64,000 nt of DNA. Source: Phaeovulum sp. (GTDB taxonomy: Bacteria > Pseudomonadota > Alphaproteobacteria > Rhodobacterales > Rhodobacteraceae). The translations under genes and the position numbers were made by a program. Below are positions 7,848-16,080 of the stretch, one piece after another. The notes beneath the pieces are model-generated. The model saw only the letters and a program-made list of their open reading frames with translations. It ran no database searches and had not been told where the DNA came from. The DNA is taken from contig NZ_JAUXPI010000004.1 of NCBI RefSeq assembly GCF_030684035.1, forward strand, positions 1 to 64,000, read 5' to 3'. The first letter of the stretch is position 1. Every line of letters starts with the position of its first letter.

Positions 7848-8159
7848 CTATGCGGTGGCGGCGGGTCCGCCGAACACATCCGACCATTCCGGGTGGCGCT
7901 GATATTGCGCCCGCACAAAGGGGCAAAGCGGCACCACCCGCAAACCGCGGTCGCGCGCATCGATGACCAGATGCTCGACCAGCAGCATGCCGAAGCCGCG
8001 GCCCCGAAAAATGTCGGGCACATCGGTATGGTCCGCGGCAACGATATGATCGCCAAGCTGCGCCCAGGTCAATTCCGCCTCGGTCAGCTCGCCGTTCAGG
8101 CGGATCAGGTAGCGGCCACGGGTGGCCGACTGCTCTCGCAGGATTTCAACGCTGGTCAT
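7848..8159 (-). CDS. GNAT-like N-acetyltransferase (short, YjdJ-type)
   Basis: The 103-residue product is a minimal acetyltransferase fold: N-terminal strands (GRYLIRLNGELTEAELTW), then the acetyl-CoA loop region VPDIFRGRGFGMLLVEHLVIDA, and VVPLCPFVRAQYQRHPEW at the end, which is the pattern of the short YjdJ-type GNAT family. The ATG at 8159 is chosen over a longer frame because a GGAGGAG ribosome-binding site lies just upstream. That site is itself half of a small hairpin. The substrate is unknown. Confidence 0.85.
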   Translation of the reverse strand: MTSVEILREQSATRGRYLIRLNGELTEAELTWAQLGDHIVAADHTDVPDIFRGRGFGMLLVEHLVIDARDRGLRVVPLCPFVRAQYQRHPEWSDVFGGPAATA

Positions 8160-8161
8160 GG

Positions 8162-8175
8162 CTCCTCCCCAGGAG
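8162..8175 (-). promoter_or_regulatory. Hairpin masking the ribosome-binding site of the GNAT gene
   Basis: On the minus strand the leader reads CTCCT-GGGG-AGGAG just before CC-ATG. The AGGAG half is the Shine-Dalgarno sequence, so the hairpin would pair it with CTCCT. This could lower or regulate translation of the acetyltransferase. Confidence 0.35.
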
Positions 8176-8187
8176 GGTCGCCGCAGG

Positions 8188-8201
8188 TGCCAGATCTGGC
8201 A
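8188..8201. promoter_or_regulatory. Perfect 14-bp palindrome TGCCAGATCTGGCA (possible operator)
   Basis: It lies in the 123-base gap between the RTX gene stop (8283) and the acetyltransferase start (8159). The position about 30 bases upstream of the acetyltransferase ATG would suit an operator. No cognate regulator can be named. Confidence 0.35.
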
Positions 8202-8282
8202 GAAGCGCGGCACCGGAGGCGGCCTGCGCCAAGGATCATCCAAACCCGGCCCCATTGCAACCGCGCAGAATCGGTGCCACGT

Positions 8283-10571
8283 TCAGAACAGGAAATCGGC
8301 AGCGGCAAGCGCCGGGCCGGTTTCAAGATGGATCACCAGATCTGCCAGCGCGTCGCCGTTTGCATCGACCGAAACCACGCCGCCCCCGGCAACAAGTTCG
8401 TAGCGCACCTGCCCGGCGATACCGGCAAAGGCCGAAGCGCCGATGAAGCTGCCCTGCCCGAACGCGCGAAGGTCGATGCGGTCTTCGCCAGGGGTAAAAT
8501 CGGTGATCAGATCGGGGGCCGCCTCGGCCGTGCCGCTATCGCCCGGCGCGAACACGAAGCTGTCTGCGCCGAGCCCCCCGGTCAAGATGTCGAACCCGGC
8601 ACCGCCGATGAGCGTGTCATTGCCCGCACCGCCAAAAAGCTGGTCGGACCCGGCCCCGCCCTGGATCAGATCGGCACCCGCGCCGCCCTCAAGCCAGTCG
8701 TTGCCCGCGTCGCCCTGCAACGTGTCATCGCCATCGCCGCCAAAAAGCCGATCAGCATCATCGCCGCCCTGCAACAGGTCATTGCCGCCGCCGCCGCGCA
8801 ACAAATCGTTGCCCTCGCCGCCGATCAGCGTGTCATTGCCCGCACCTCCATCGAGCAGGTCGGCACCGGTGCCGCCGATGATGCTGTCATTGCCCGCGCC
8901 ACCGAGCAGCAGATCATCGCCTTCGCCGCCTTCGAGCGTGTCATTGCCCGCCCCGCCGTCAACCCGGTCCGCGCCACCCCAGGCCTGCATCAGATCGTCG
9001 GCGTCGGTTCCGGTCAGCACATCGGCACCGCCGGTGCCGATGATCGCGGGATCGGCGGCGGCAATGTAGCCGGGCGGATAGCGGGTAATCTCGATGCTGC
9101 CGATCCCGGTGAATTGCGACGGCATCAGCGTGGTGCCATTAGCGGTCAGCACGGTGATCACGGCCCCGCCATATTCAAGCACCGCGCCGCCGGTGATCGG
9201 GGTGATCGTGACCTGCGCCATGGTGCGCAGGAACGGCAGGCCGGTCAGGTCTAGAATGTCGGTGCCTGACTGGTAATCCTTGATCGTCACGTTGCGCGAG
9301 CCGTCGGAGATGACAAAGCGGTCACGCCCGCCGCGGCCCCAAAGCTCGATATCGCCCGCGCCGGTGACCAGAATATCATCGCCGGTGCCGGCGTTCATCG
9401 AGGTGGTCAACGGACCCGCCACCAGCAGATCGTTGCCACTGGTGCCGTTCTGCGCCCCCACGCCGCCAACCAGCGTAACCCCGAGCGGGCCGGTATCAAG
9501 ATCGAACTGGCTGATGCCTGCCGCGTCCTCGCCAGAGGCGAAAACCTCGATCCGCCCGGCCACCAACACCGCCGCAAGCGCGGTAATGTCGGCCAGTGTG
9601 GTCGCGGCCGTGTCGGCGATGCTGGAAAGGTGCAAAAGCCTCCCGTCAGGCAGCAGCGTGAACACGCTGATCCCGTCGTCCGCGCCCCCGGCCAGCACGA
9701 AGACCCGTTCGCCCACCACCACCACCTCGACCGCGCTCACCCCATCGAATCGGCTGAACAGGGTGTCGGTGATATGGTCCACGGCGATCATCGCGCCATC
9801 GGATTGCAGACGGAACACGCTGAGCGAGCCGCTTTCGGCGGCACCGAGAATGGCGAAGGTGCTGCCATAGGCGGCAACCGTGGCCAGCACCGTCGGCTGC
9901 GAAAAGCCGATGCCCGCCGAGGCGGCAATCGTGCCCACCTTTTGCAGCAGGCCGGTGTTGCCGATCAGGTAACTGGTGATGGTGTTCGCCGTGGTCGAAA
10001 CGGCCAGCAGCAGGTTCTGCCCCGCCACCTCGGCCAGTGCCATCATCTCGATCGGGGCACCAAGCGGCGGGGTGCCTGGCGAGACCTGGGCAATGGTTCC
10101 GGCGGCGCTGAGCGTATAGACCACCGGCTCGCTTCGCCCGGCCCGCGCGCCGAAAATATAGACCGCGCCGCCAAGGCCAAGGCTGGTCGCGGTGGTCAGA
10201 TCGGCTGCCAGGCCGCCGCTGCCGCCAAGGTTGGCCGATGTTCCCAGGGTGCCGGTGCTGCCAACGAGCCATGCGGTGGTGGCGGCGTTGCGCAGCCCGA
10301 GCGGCATGAGGTAGCTGGCAGCACCGCTTGCCACCATCAACATGTCGGGCGCATCGAGGGTGGTCAGGCTTGCGGCATAGCTCTTGTGCTGCAACAGGCT
10401 GGCGCTGCCCGAGGTCGCCGAAAGATCGAACACCGAAACTCCGCCGCCGACCCGCGTCGCTGCATAAAGCCGCGGCTGGCCGTCGACCCAGACCACGTCC
10501 AGATCGGTGATATTGGTCACGAAACTCGCATTCGTGCCGACCAGCGTCGCGACATGGCGCAACTCCGCCAT
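8283..10571 (-). CDS. RTX-type calcium-binding secreted protein with propeller-like N-terminus
   Basis: This 762-residue protein has tandem RTX nonapeptides of the GGxGxDxLx type (e.g. GGAGNDTLEGGEGDDLLLGG) over residues ~510-665, which bind calcium after export. A serralysin-like C-terminal cap follows (DSFVFAPGDSG ... LITDFTPGEDRIDLRAF) and ends in DFLF. There is no Sec signal, fitting type I secretion through an unseen exporter. Residues ~1-370 are repetitive beta-rich segments (DLDVVWVDGQPRLYAAT, FAILGAAESGSLSVFRL) resembling a beta-propeller, and a second short RTX patch lies near ~380-430. The ATG at 10571 is preferred over 10646 because of the AAGGGAAGG site before it. Function outside the cell is unknown. 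Confidence 0.85.
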   Translation of the reverse strand: MAELRHVATLVGTNASFVTNITDLDVVWVDGQPRLYAATRVGGGVSVFDLSATSGSASLLQHKSYAASLTTLDAPDMLMVASGAASYLMPLGLRNAATTAWLVGSTGTLGTSANLGGSGGLAADLTTATSLGLGGAVYIFGARAGRSEPVVYTLSAAGTIAQVSPGTPPLGAPIEMMALAEVAGQNLLLAVSTTANTITSYLIGNTGLLQKVGTIAASAGIGFSQPTVLATVAAYGSTFAILGAAESGSLSVFRLQSDGAMIAVDHITDTLFSRFDGVSAVEVVVVGERVFVLAGGADDGISVFTLLPDGRLLHLSSIADTAATTLADITALAAVLVAGRIEVFASGEDAAGISQFDLDTGPLGVTLVGGVGAQNGTSGNDLLVAGPLTTSMNAGTGDDILVTGAGDIELWGRGGRDRFVISDGSRNVTIKDYQSGTDILDLTGLPFLRTMAQVTITPITGGAVLEYGGAVITVLTANGTTLMPSQFTGIGSIEITRYPPGYIAAADPAIIGTGGADVLTGTDADDLMQAWGGADRVDGGAGNDTLEGGEGDDLLLGGAGNDSIIGGTGADLLDGGAGNDTLIGGEGNDLLRGGGGNDLLQGGDDADRLFGGDGDDTLQGDAGNDWLEGGAGADLIQGGAGSDQLFGGAGNDTLIGGAGFDILTGGLGADSFVFAPGDSGTAEAAPDLITDFTPGEDRIDLRAFGQGSFIGASAFAGIAGQVRYELVAGGGVVSVDANGDALADLVIHLETGPALAAADFLF

Positions 10572-10706
10572 CGACCTTCCCCTTGCCCCATGCACCCCCG
10601 TGCAGCCGCAAGCCTCGCCTGGCCGCGTTAACACCGGCTTGTGCAATTGCGGCGCGGATGCGGCGAAAGCCTAGAATGCGAACGATCACGAAGCCGACAG
10701 CGCCGC

Positions 10707-10735
10707 TTGCGCATTGTGAACCGGGGCGTTTACAT
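10707..10735 (+). promoter_or_regulatory. Putative sigma-70-type promoter for the TetR gene
   Basis: TTGCGC (10707-10712), a 17-base spacer and TTACAT (10730-10735) lie 23 bases before the GTG start at 10759, within the gap to the divergent RTX gene. The match is moderate and no transcript evidence is available. Confidence 0.35.
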
Positions 10736-10758
10736 GCTGTCGGGGGCCAGGGGCAAGC

Positions 10759-11379
10759 GTGGAAGCGGCAGACATCAAGCGCGGGCGCAAATGGGATCAG
10801 GTGCTGCAAGGGGCGCGTGGCGTGTTCTTGCGCGACGGCTTCGAGGGTGCCAGCGTCGATCTGATCGCCCGCGAGGCGGGGGTTTCGAAGGCTACGCTTT
10901 ACAGCTATTTCGCCGACAAGCGGCGGCTGTTCATGGAAGTCGCCAATGTCGAATGCCGCCGCCAGGCCGAGGCGGCGCTGCAACTGATCGACCCCGCCGC
11001 CGCACCGGCGGTGGTGCTGCGCGCCGCGGCCGAACATATTGTCAGCTTCATGCGCTCCGATTTCGGCCAGCGCATCTTTCGCATCTGCGTCGCCGAGGCG
11101 GATCGTTTCCCCGCTCTCGGGGCAGCATTCTACCGCTCTGGCCCGATGCTTGCGCGCGAAAAGCTGGGGGCCTATCTGCGCCTCGCCACCGCCCGCGGCG
11201 AGCTTGCCATCACCGATTTCGACCTTGCCGCCGACCAGTTCGCCGAATTGTGCCGCGCCGGCATCCATGCGCGGCTGATCTTTGGCATCATTCCGGCACC
11301 CACCCCGGCAGAAATCGATCGCACCATCGAAGGCGCGGTCGAAACCTTTCTCGCCCGGTATGGTGCCGACACGGCCTAG
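10759..11379 (+). CDS. TetR/AcrR family transcriptional regulator
   Basis: The 206-residue protein has the TetR DNA-binding domain at residues ~15-60, with the helix-turn-helix at ~32-51 (SVDLIAREAGVSKATLYSYF). The C-terminal ligand domain contains FRICVAEADRFPALGAAFYRSG, typical of the AefR-like/TetR C-terminal group. The start is a GTG; no in-frame ATG exists near the N-terminus. It is divergent from the RTX gene, so that gene is one plausible target, but no clear operator palindrome was found between them. Confidence 0.88.
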   Translation: MEAADIKRGRKWDQVLQGARGVFLRDGFEGASVDLIAREAGVSKATLYSYFADKRRLFMEVANVECRRQAEAALQLIDPAAAPAVVLRAAAEHIVSFMRSDFGQRIFRICVAEADRFPALGAAFYRSGPMLAREKLGAYLRLATARGELAITDFDLAADQFAELCRAGIHARLIFGIIPAPTPAEIDRTIEGAVETFLARYGADTA

Positions 11380-11416
11380 TTGCGCGTCGCACCCGCTCCC
11401 GGCAAACTGCTTTGGT

Positions 11417-11426
11417 CCAAATATCC
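11417..11426. repeat. Dispersed CCAAATATCC element, copy 1
   Basis: CCAAATATCC followed by a C/G-rich stretch sits after the TetR gene and again at 42991-43000 after dnaJ. Short A/T-rich elements of this kind at gene ends appear to recur in Rhodobacteraceae genomes, which is my recollection rather than something shown here. Confidence 0.4.
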
Positions 11427-11436
11427 TCGGGGGGTT

Positions 11437-11464
11437 CGGGGGGCGGAAGGCCCCCCGCCTTTTT
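11437..11464 (+). terminator. Rho-independent terminator after TetR gene
   Basis: Stem CGGGGGG (11437-11443) and CCCCCCG (11451-11457) with a 7-base loop, followed by CC and a run of five T (11460-11464). It lies between the convergent TetR and NYN genes and its T-run overlaps the NYN stop codon. Confidence 0.75.
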
Positions 11465-12213
11465 CAGGCCACGTCGCGCGCCAGAAGCTGCCCGCCCGGC
11501 CCCGGCTTCACCTCGAAGCGGCTGATCTTGCGCACCAGATCGCTCAGCTTGGCGCTGCCATAGGTGCGGGTATCGAAATCGGGGTTGGCCTGGGTGATGT
11601 ACTGGCCGACCTGCCCCAGCGAATACCATTCGCCCTCGGGGTCGATCGCGCGCATCGCCTGGATGATCAGCGGAATCGCCTTGGCCGGGGCTTCCTTGCC
11701 GGGGCGCGGGGCGGCGGGCGGCTCGGCGGCGGTGCCGGGCTTCGCCGCCGGCCGAGCCGGGGCCTCTTCGGCACCGCCAAGGTTTTCGACATAGATGAAA
11801 CGCTTGCAGGCCATGCGGAAGGCCTCGGGGGTCTTCTTCTCGCCGATGCCGTAAACATCAAGCCCCTGCTCACGCACCCGCGCCGCGAGGCGGGTGAAAT
11901 CGCTGTCGGAGGAGACCAGCACGAAGCCGTCGAAAAGGCCGGAGTGCAGGAAATCCATGGCGGAAATCACCAGCCCGATGTCGGAGGCGTTCTTGCCCTT
12001 GGTGTTGGAAAACTGCTGATCGGCCACCAGCCCCAGCGCCGCCACCTTCTTTGCCCAGGCCCCCAGGCGCAGCGCCGACCAGTCGCCATAGATGCGCCGC
12101 ACCGAAGCCTCGCCCAGCCCGGCGATCTCCTCGAAAATCGCCTCGGCGTAGGATGCGGGCACATTGTCGGCGTCGATCAGCACACACAGGCGCGGCGCGC
12201 GGGGTTGGGGCAT
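11464..12213 (-). CDS. NYN domain (PIN-like nuclease) protein with C-terminal OST-HTH/LOTUS domain
   Basis: The 249-residue protein starts with an NYN domain: LCVLIDADNVPA (residues ~9-20, first acidic site), GKNASDIGLVISAMD, and VLVSSDSDFTRLA (second acidic patch, ~97-109), ending with GEKKTPEAFRMACKRFIYVE. A proline/alanine linker (~150-175) joins an OST-HTH/LOTUS RNA-binding domain (~178-249, YSLGQVGQYI ... YGSAKLSDLVRKI). Together these suggest an RNA-processing nuclease. An AGGAAGGA site precedes the ATG. Targets are unknown. Confidence 0.88.
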   Translation of the reverse strand: MPQPRAPRLCVLIDADNVPASYAEAIFEEIAGLGEASVRRIYGDWSALRLGAWAKKVAALGLVADQQFSNTKGKNASDIGLVISAMDFLHSGLFDGFVLVSSDSDFTRLAARVREQGLDVYGIGEKKTPEAFRMACKRFIYVENLGGAEEAPARPAAKPGTAAEPPAAPRPGKEAPAKAIPLIIQAMRAIDPEGEWYSLGQVGQYITQANPDFDTRTYGSAKLSDLVRKISRFEVKPGPGGQLLARDVA

Positions 12214-12538
12214 CGGCTTTTCCTTCCTGGCATTTGCCCCGGTTGTGCCCGAAACGCGGCGGTGGGGAAAGCGGAATTGGCAAGGGCCTGTCCGGCGCAG
12301 ACAGAAGCGCCAGACAGGTTTCGGCTACCTTGTTTGCGCCCCGCTTGCGACAGACCGGGCACCACTTTCGTCGGGCAGGCTCTGACAGGCTGCTAAAAAG
12401 CCGATGCACCATGCGCTTTGCACCCGGATGCCGGGAAATCGCTCTTGCCGCGCTCTCAATGTCCTTGGCCATCTCCGAGGCCATGCGCTGCGCTCTCGGC
12501 AATCCGGGCTGGGGGCGAAGACCTTCTTTGGCAGCCTC
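12214..12538. other. 325-bp gap without a convincing gene
   Basis: The stretch between the NYN gene and the ynjD-like gene can be read as open frames on both strands, but none has a good ribosome-binding site or a recognisable product. A minus-strand frame contains a KWCPVCRKRGANK stretch that might be a relic of a zinc-binding protein. No riboswitch, repeat or terminator was identified. Confidence 0.4.
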
Positions 12539-13174
12539 CTAAAGCCCGACCACCGGCCCTGCCGCCGCCTCGGCATCGCCTGCGTCATGGGTGACCATGA
12601 GCACCGGTATCGCCCGTGCCCGGACGTGATCGAACACGAAGCGCCTGATCTCGGCGCGCAGGCTGGTGTCGAGTTTTGAGAACGGCTCATCAAGCAACAG
12701 CGCCAAAGGCTCGGCCAGCAGCGCGCGCATCAGCGCGGCGCGGGCGCGCTGGCCGCCCGAAAGCGTCGCAGGGTCGCGGTCGGCAAAGCCCGCAAGCCCG
12801 GCCTGCGCCAGCGCCTCGGCCACCGCCGCCTGCCGCACCGCGCGGCCGCGCAGCCTCTGCGCGAGGCCGAAGGCAAGGTTGTCGCCCACCGAAAGATGCG
12901 GAAACATCAGCGCATCCTGAAACAGGATGCCGATCCGGCGCGCCTCGGCAGGTAGGCGCAGCATGTCGCGGCCATTGAGCGTGATCTGACCCGAAGCCAC
13001 GAAGCCATGCGCAAGATGGCCGCCGACGGCATCGAGCAGGGTCGATTTGCCGATGCCAGAAGGCCCCATCACGGTGGCAATCTCGCCTGCCTCGACGGTC
13101 AGGGTGAGTGGCGCGAACAGCGGCGCGGGCGCTTGCGCGGCGGTCACGCAGACTCGGGTCAGTTGCAGGCTCAT
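12539..13174 (-). CDS. ynjD: ABC transporter ATP-binding protein, YnjD-like
   Basis: The 211-residue ATPase has Walker A GPSGIGKST (residues 37-45), a Q-loop near GILFQDALMFPHLSVGDNL, the signature TLSGGQRARAALMRAL, Walker B ALLLDEPFSKLD and the switch VLMVTHD. The start overlaps the ynjC stop in ATGA form. It closes a five-gene operon whose permease and binding protein match E. coli YnjC and YnjB. It resembles ThiQ-type ATPases in length, but the binding protein is not a thiamine binder, so YnjD is preferred. The substrate of YnjBCD is unknown. Confidence 0.88.
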   Translation of the reverse strand: MSLQLTRVCVTAAQAPAPLFAPLTLTVEAGEIATVMGPSGIGKSTLLDAVGGHLAHGFVASGQITLNGRDMLRLPAEARRIGILFQDALMFPHLSVGDNLAFGLAQRLRGRAVRQAAVAEALAQAGLAGFADRDPATLSGGQRARAALMRALLAEPLALLLDEPFSKLDTSLRAEIRRFVFDHVRARAIPVLMVTHDAGDAEAAAGPVVGL

Positions 13175-14880
13175 GCGCGCGCCCTTCCGCTCAGCCCAAG
13201 ACGGTTGCGGTGCAGCGCGGCGGGCAGCAGCAATGCCGTGGCATAGGCGGCAAAAGGCAACGCCGCCTGCAAAACCGCGTAGGCTCCGACCACACGGCGG
13301 TCAGAGCCAGAGGCCAAGGTTACCGCCTCGGTGGTCAGCGTGGCAATGCGCCCGGCCCCGAGGAACAGCGTCGGCAGGTATTGCGCCACCGAAACGCCGA
13401 AACCGATTGCGGCGGCGGTGAGGATCGGGGCCAACAGCACCGGCAGCTTGACCGAAACGAGGCGGCGCAGCGGCGGCGCACCCAGCGCCGCTGCGGTGTG
13501 GAGCAATCTGCGGTCGAGCGCGCGCCAGGGCGCGGCGAGCGCGATCATCACATAGGGGAACACGAACAGAAGATGCGCCCAGATCACCGTTCCATGCCCG
13601 GGGCGCAGGCCAGCGCGCAGGAACACCACGTTGAGCCCGTAGAGAAAGCCGACTTGCGGCACCAGCAGCGGCAGCACGATCAGCGCCCCGGCCCAGCGCG
13701 CCGTGCCACGCCGGGCGCGGTCCTCGCCTTCGAGCCAGGCAATTGCCAGCCCCAGCGCCAGCGTCGTGCTTGCCGCCCCGATCAGCGCGGTTTCGGCCGC
13801 TGCCTTTGCCCAGCCGCCCGAGGGGTTGGCCCAGAGCGCCAGCGACCAGCTTTCGGGCAGCCCCGCCGGGAACGGCCAGCGCCAGGCCACCGACCAGAGC
13901 GCGAGCGCCACCAGTGCGGCAAAGCCGAGCGCCATCAGCGCCAGCGTGCCGCCGCTTGCCACCATCAGCCAGGGCTCTGCCGAAACCCCGCGCCCGCCGC
14001 GCCGCAGCCACCAGCGGCCCAGCCGCGCCGCCAGCCTTTGCGCAAGCCACGCCAGGCCAATCGCCGCCGCCACCAGCACCGCTTGCAGGCTTGCCGCCGC
14101 CGAGGCGGGCAGGATGAGCCGGGTATCGGGTGCGGTGAACCAGCGCGTTACCGCCACCGCCAGCGTCGGCGGGTTCGACGGGCCAAGCAGGATCGCCACA
14201 TCCACCACCGACAGCGCGAAGGCGAGCACGATCAGCACCGGCAGGCGGATCAGCGGCCACATCTGCGGCACGATCAGCTTGATCCAGACCACGCCGCGGC
14301 CATAGCCAAGCGCCCGCCCCGCCGCCATGTGCTGCGCCACCGGCAACTGGCCGAGGGCGGCGAGCATGACCAGCAGCAGGAACGGCACTTCCTTGACCAA
14401 GAGGCCAAGGATCAGCGCGCCGCCCCAGGGGTCGTGCAGGGTCGGCAGGTCTGGCGGCAGGTGCCAGCCGGTCAGCCAGGGGCTCAAGACGCGCGCGATC
14501 CAGCCCGAAGGCGCGATCAGAAAGGCCACGCCGATCGCCATTGCCGCATGCGGCGTGGCCAGCAGAGGTGCCAGCAGCCGCGCCCCCACGCCGGGTGCCA
14601 TCCGGCCATGCACCAGCGCGCAGAACCCGGTCGCCAGCGCCAGCGCCAGCAGGGTCGAGGCAAAGCCGGTCCAGAGCGTCAGCACGAGGCTGGTACTGAA
14701 GCCCGGCAGCGCCAGAAGCTGCCGCCAGGGGTCGAGGCTGGGGCGCGTGGCCCCGATCGCGGGCAGCACGCCAAGGCCCGCGCGCAGAGTTTCCCAGAGC
14801 CCGGCGAGGATCGGGGCCACAACGCCGCCCAGAACCAGCACCAGCACGGTCATCCTGAGCGCGCGGCCTTCGTGCTTCAT
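13171..14880 (-). CDS. ynjC: ABC transporter permease, double-domain (YnjC-like)
   Basis: This 569-residue inner-membrane protein is two fused MetI-type permease halves, about 12 membrane helices in all. Each half has an EAA-like cytoplasmic loop; the first lies around HMAAGRALGYGRGVVWIKLI (residues ~185-204) and the second around RLLHTAAALGAPPLRRLVSV. It would form the channel of the YnjBCD importer with the ATPase that overlaps its 3' end and the binding protein that overlaps its start (ATGA at 14877-14880). Length and fused architecture match E. coli YnjC. Confidence 0.9.
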   Translation of the reverse strand: MKHEGRALRMTVLVLVLGGVVAPILAGLWETLRAGLGVLPAIGATRPSLDPWRQLLALPGFSTSLVLTLWTGFASTLLALALATGFCALVHGRMAPGVGARLLAPLLATPHAAMAIGVAFLIAPSGWIARVLSPWLTGWHLPPDLPTLHDPWGGALILGLLVKEVPFLLLVMLAALGQLPVAQHMAAGRALGYGRGVVWIKLIVPQMWPLIRLPVLIVLAFALSVVDVAILLGPSNPPTLAVAVTRWFTAPDTRLILPASAAASLQAVLVAAAIGLAWLAQRLAARLGRWWLRRGGRGVSAEPWLMVASGGTLALMALGFAALVALALWSVAWRWPFPAGLPESWSLALWANPSGGWAKAAAETALIGAASTTLALGLAIAWLEGEDRARRGTARWAGALIVLPLLVPQVGFLYGLNVVFLRAGLRPGHGTVIWAHLLFVFPYVMIALAAPWRALDRRLLHTAAALGAPPLRRLVSVKLPVLLAPILTAAAIGFGVSVAQYLPTLFLGAGRIATLTTEAVTLASGSDRRVVGAYAVLQAALPFAAYATALLLPAALHRNRLGLSGRARA

Positions 14881-16061
14881 CTGGTATAGCGCTCCGCCCA
14901 GGCCTCGGTCAGCCGCACCATCCAGCTTGCATGCGGCTCCAGCAAGGTCAGACCGAGGTCGGCAAGGGTCGGCAGCGCGGGCGAGGTGGGCAGCGCCGCG
15001 AAGGCCGCCGCCTCATCCGGCCCAAGCCTGGCGGGATCGAGCACCGAAAAGCTGCCGAGCACGGTGATGTTCTGCTGATGCGCCTGGGTGGCGGGGGCAA
15101 GCAGGAAGTTCGCCACCACCATCGCGCCTTCCCGGTTCGCCGCGTTGAACGGTATGGCGACAAAGCTGATGTTGCCGATACTGCCAAGCGCGGGGGTGAA
15201 CACCCGGGCGGTTTCGGGCAAGAGCCCCTGTTCGATCGCCGCCGCCGCCGACGCCGGGTCGAACGAAAGCGAGATATCGACCGCGCCATCGTTCAGCATC
15301 TGCTGCTGGATCGACTGGCTTTCCGGGTAGGTGGCACCGCCCTGCCAGAGGTTCGGCCGCAGCCCGTCATACCATTCCCAGAGCGGCGCGGTGGCGGCCT
15401 CGAAGGCGGCATCGGTAACCGGGGCTTGCAGCACCCCGGCATCGGGGGCGAGTTCGATCAGCGCCTGCTTGAGAAAAGTCGCGCCCATGAAGTTGCTGAC
15501 CGCCGGATGGGTGAAACGCCCCGGATGCGCCGCCGCCCATTCGGCCAGCGCCGCCATCGAGCGCGGCGGTTCGGGCAGGCGGGCGCTATCGTAGGTGAAC
15601 ACGAACCGCGCCAGCCGCCAGGGCGATTCCATGCCCTCGACCGGCACGGTGAAATCGACCGAGGCGGCGGCGGCGGGCGCGAGGTCGAGGTAGCGGGAAT
15701 TCGGCAGGTCGGCAACGAAGGGGCCGTGCAGCAGGCCTTGCGACTTCATCGACAGGAAGTTGGGGCCGTTGATCCAGATCAGGTCAACCGAGCCGCCCGT
15801 TGCCTGCCCGGCGGCCTTCTCCGAAATCACCCGCGTCACCGCCTCGGCGGTATCGGTCAGCTTCACCTGCTGCACCTTGACGCCATAAAGCAACGCGGTC
15901 TGCGCACCGACCCAGGTGATGAAATCATTGGTGCGCTGATCGCCGCCCCAGGCGTTCCAATAGACCGTCTGGCCACGCGCGGCGGCAAGCGTGGCCTCCC
16001 AATCGGCATGGGCGGGGGTGGCGAGGCCAAGGGCAAGTGCTGCGATGAGGGAAAGGCGCAT
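14877..16061 (-). CDS. ynjB: ABC transporter substrate-binding protein, YnjB-like
   Basis: The 394-residue periplasmic protein has a cleavable signal (residues ~1-19, LIAALALGLATPAHA). The mature part carries the YnjB-family pattern: VYWNAWGGDQRTNDFITWVG, then KLTDTAEAVTRVISEKAAGQ, SVDLIWINGPNFLSMK and SPWRLARFVFTYDSARLPEP. It is an extracellular solute-binding protein of the iron/thiamine/polyamine superfamily. The physiological ligand is unknown in any organism as far as I know. It lies 19 bases after the phosphatidyltransferase gene. Confidence 0.92.
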   Translation of the reverse strand: MRLSLIAALALGLATPAHADWEATLAAARGQTVYWNAWGGDQRTNDFITWVGAQTALLYGVKVQQVKLTDTAEAVTRVISEKAAGQATGGSVDLIWINGPNFLSMKSQGLLHGPFVADLPNSRYLDLAPAAAASVDFTVPVEGMESPWRLARFVFTYDSARLPEPPRSMAALAEWAAAHPGRFTHPAVSNFMGATFLKQALIELAPDAGVLQAPVTDAAFEAATAPLWEWYDGLRPNLWQGGATYPESQSIQQQMLNDGAVDISLSFDPASAAAAIEQGLLPETARVFTPALGSIGNISFVAIPFNAANREGAMVVANFLLAPATQAHQQNITVLGSFSVLDPARLGPDEAAAFAALPTSPALPTLADLGLTLLEPHASWMVRLTEAWAERYTR

Positions 16062-16080
16062 GGGGTCTCCGTTCTTCGGT

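Noticed and set aside
8590-9050. Short tandem repeats resembling a CRISPR or minisatellite
   Set aside because: They are the coding repeats for RTX nonapeptides; spacing is 27 bases or multiples and reading frame is kept, with no unique spacers.
10620-10640. GTTAACACCGG as a CtrA site for the RTX gene
   Set aside because: Only a single half-site; no second TTAA at the seven-base spacing.
11870-12502. 210-codon minus-strand frame in the gap after the NYN gene
   Set aside because: Mostly overlaps the NYN gene in another frame; the unique part has a CxxC motif but no ribosome-binding site or family match.
12539-13174. ThiQ thiamine transporter ATPase with a TPP riboswitch
   Set aside because: The partner proteins match YnjB and YnjC rather than ThiB and ThiP, and no TPP aptamer-like sequence is present before the operon.
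13108-14889. Plus-strand frame opposite ynjC, very rich in Gln/Arg
   Set aside because: Reverse of a hydrophobic membrane protein gives such Gln/Arg runs; ynjC has overlaps with its operon partners.
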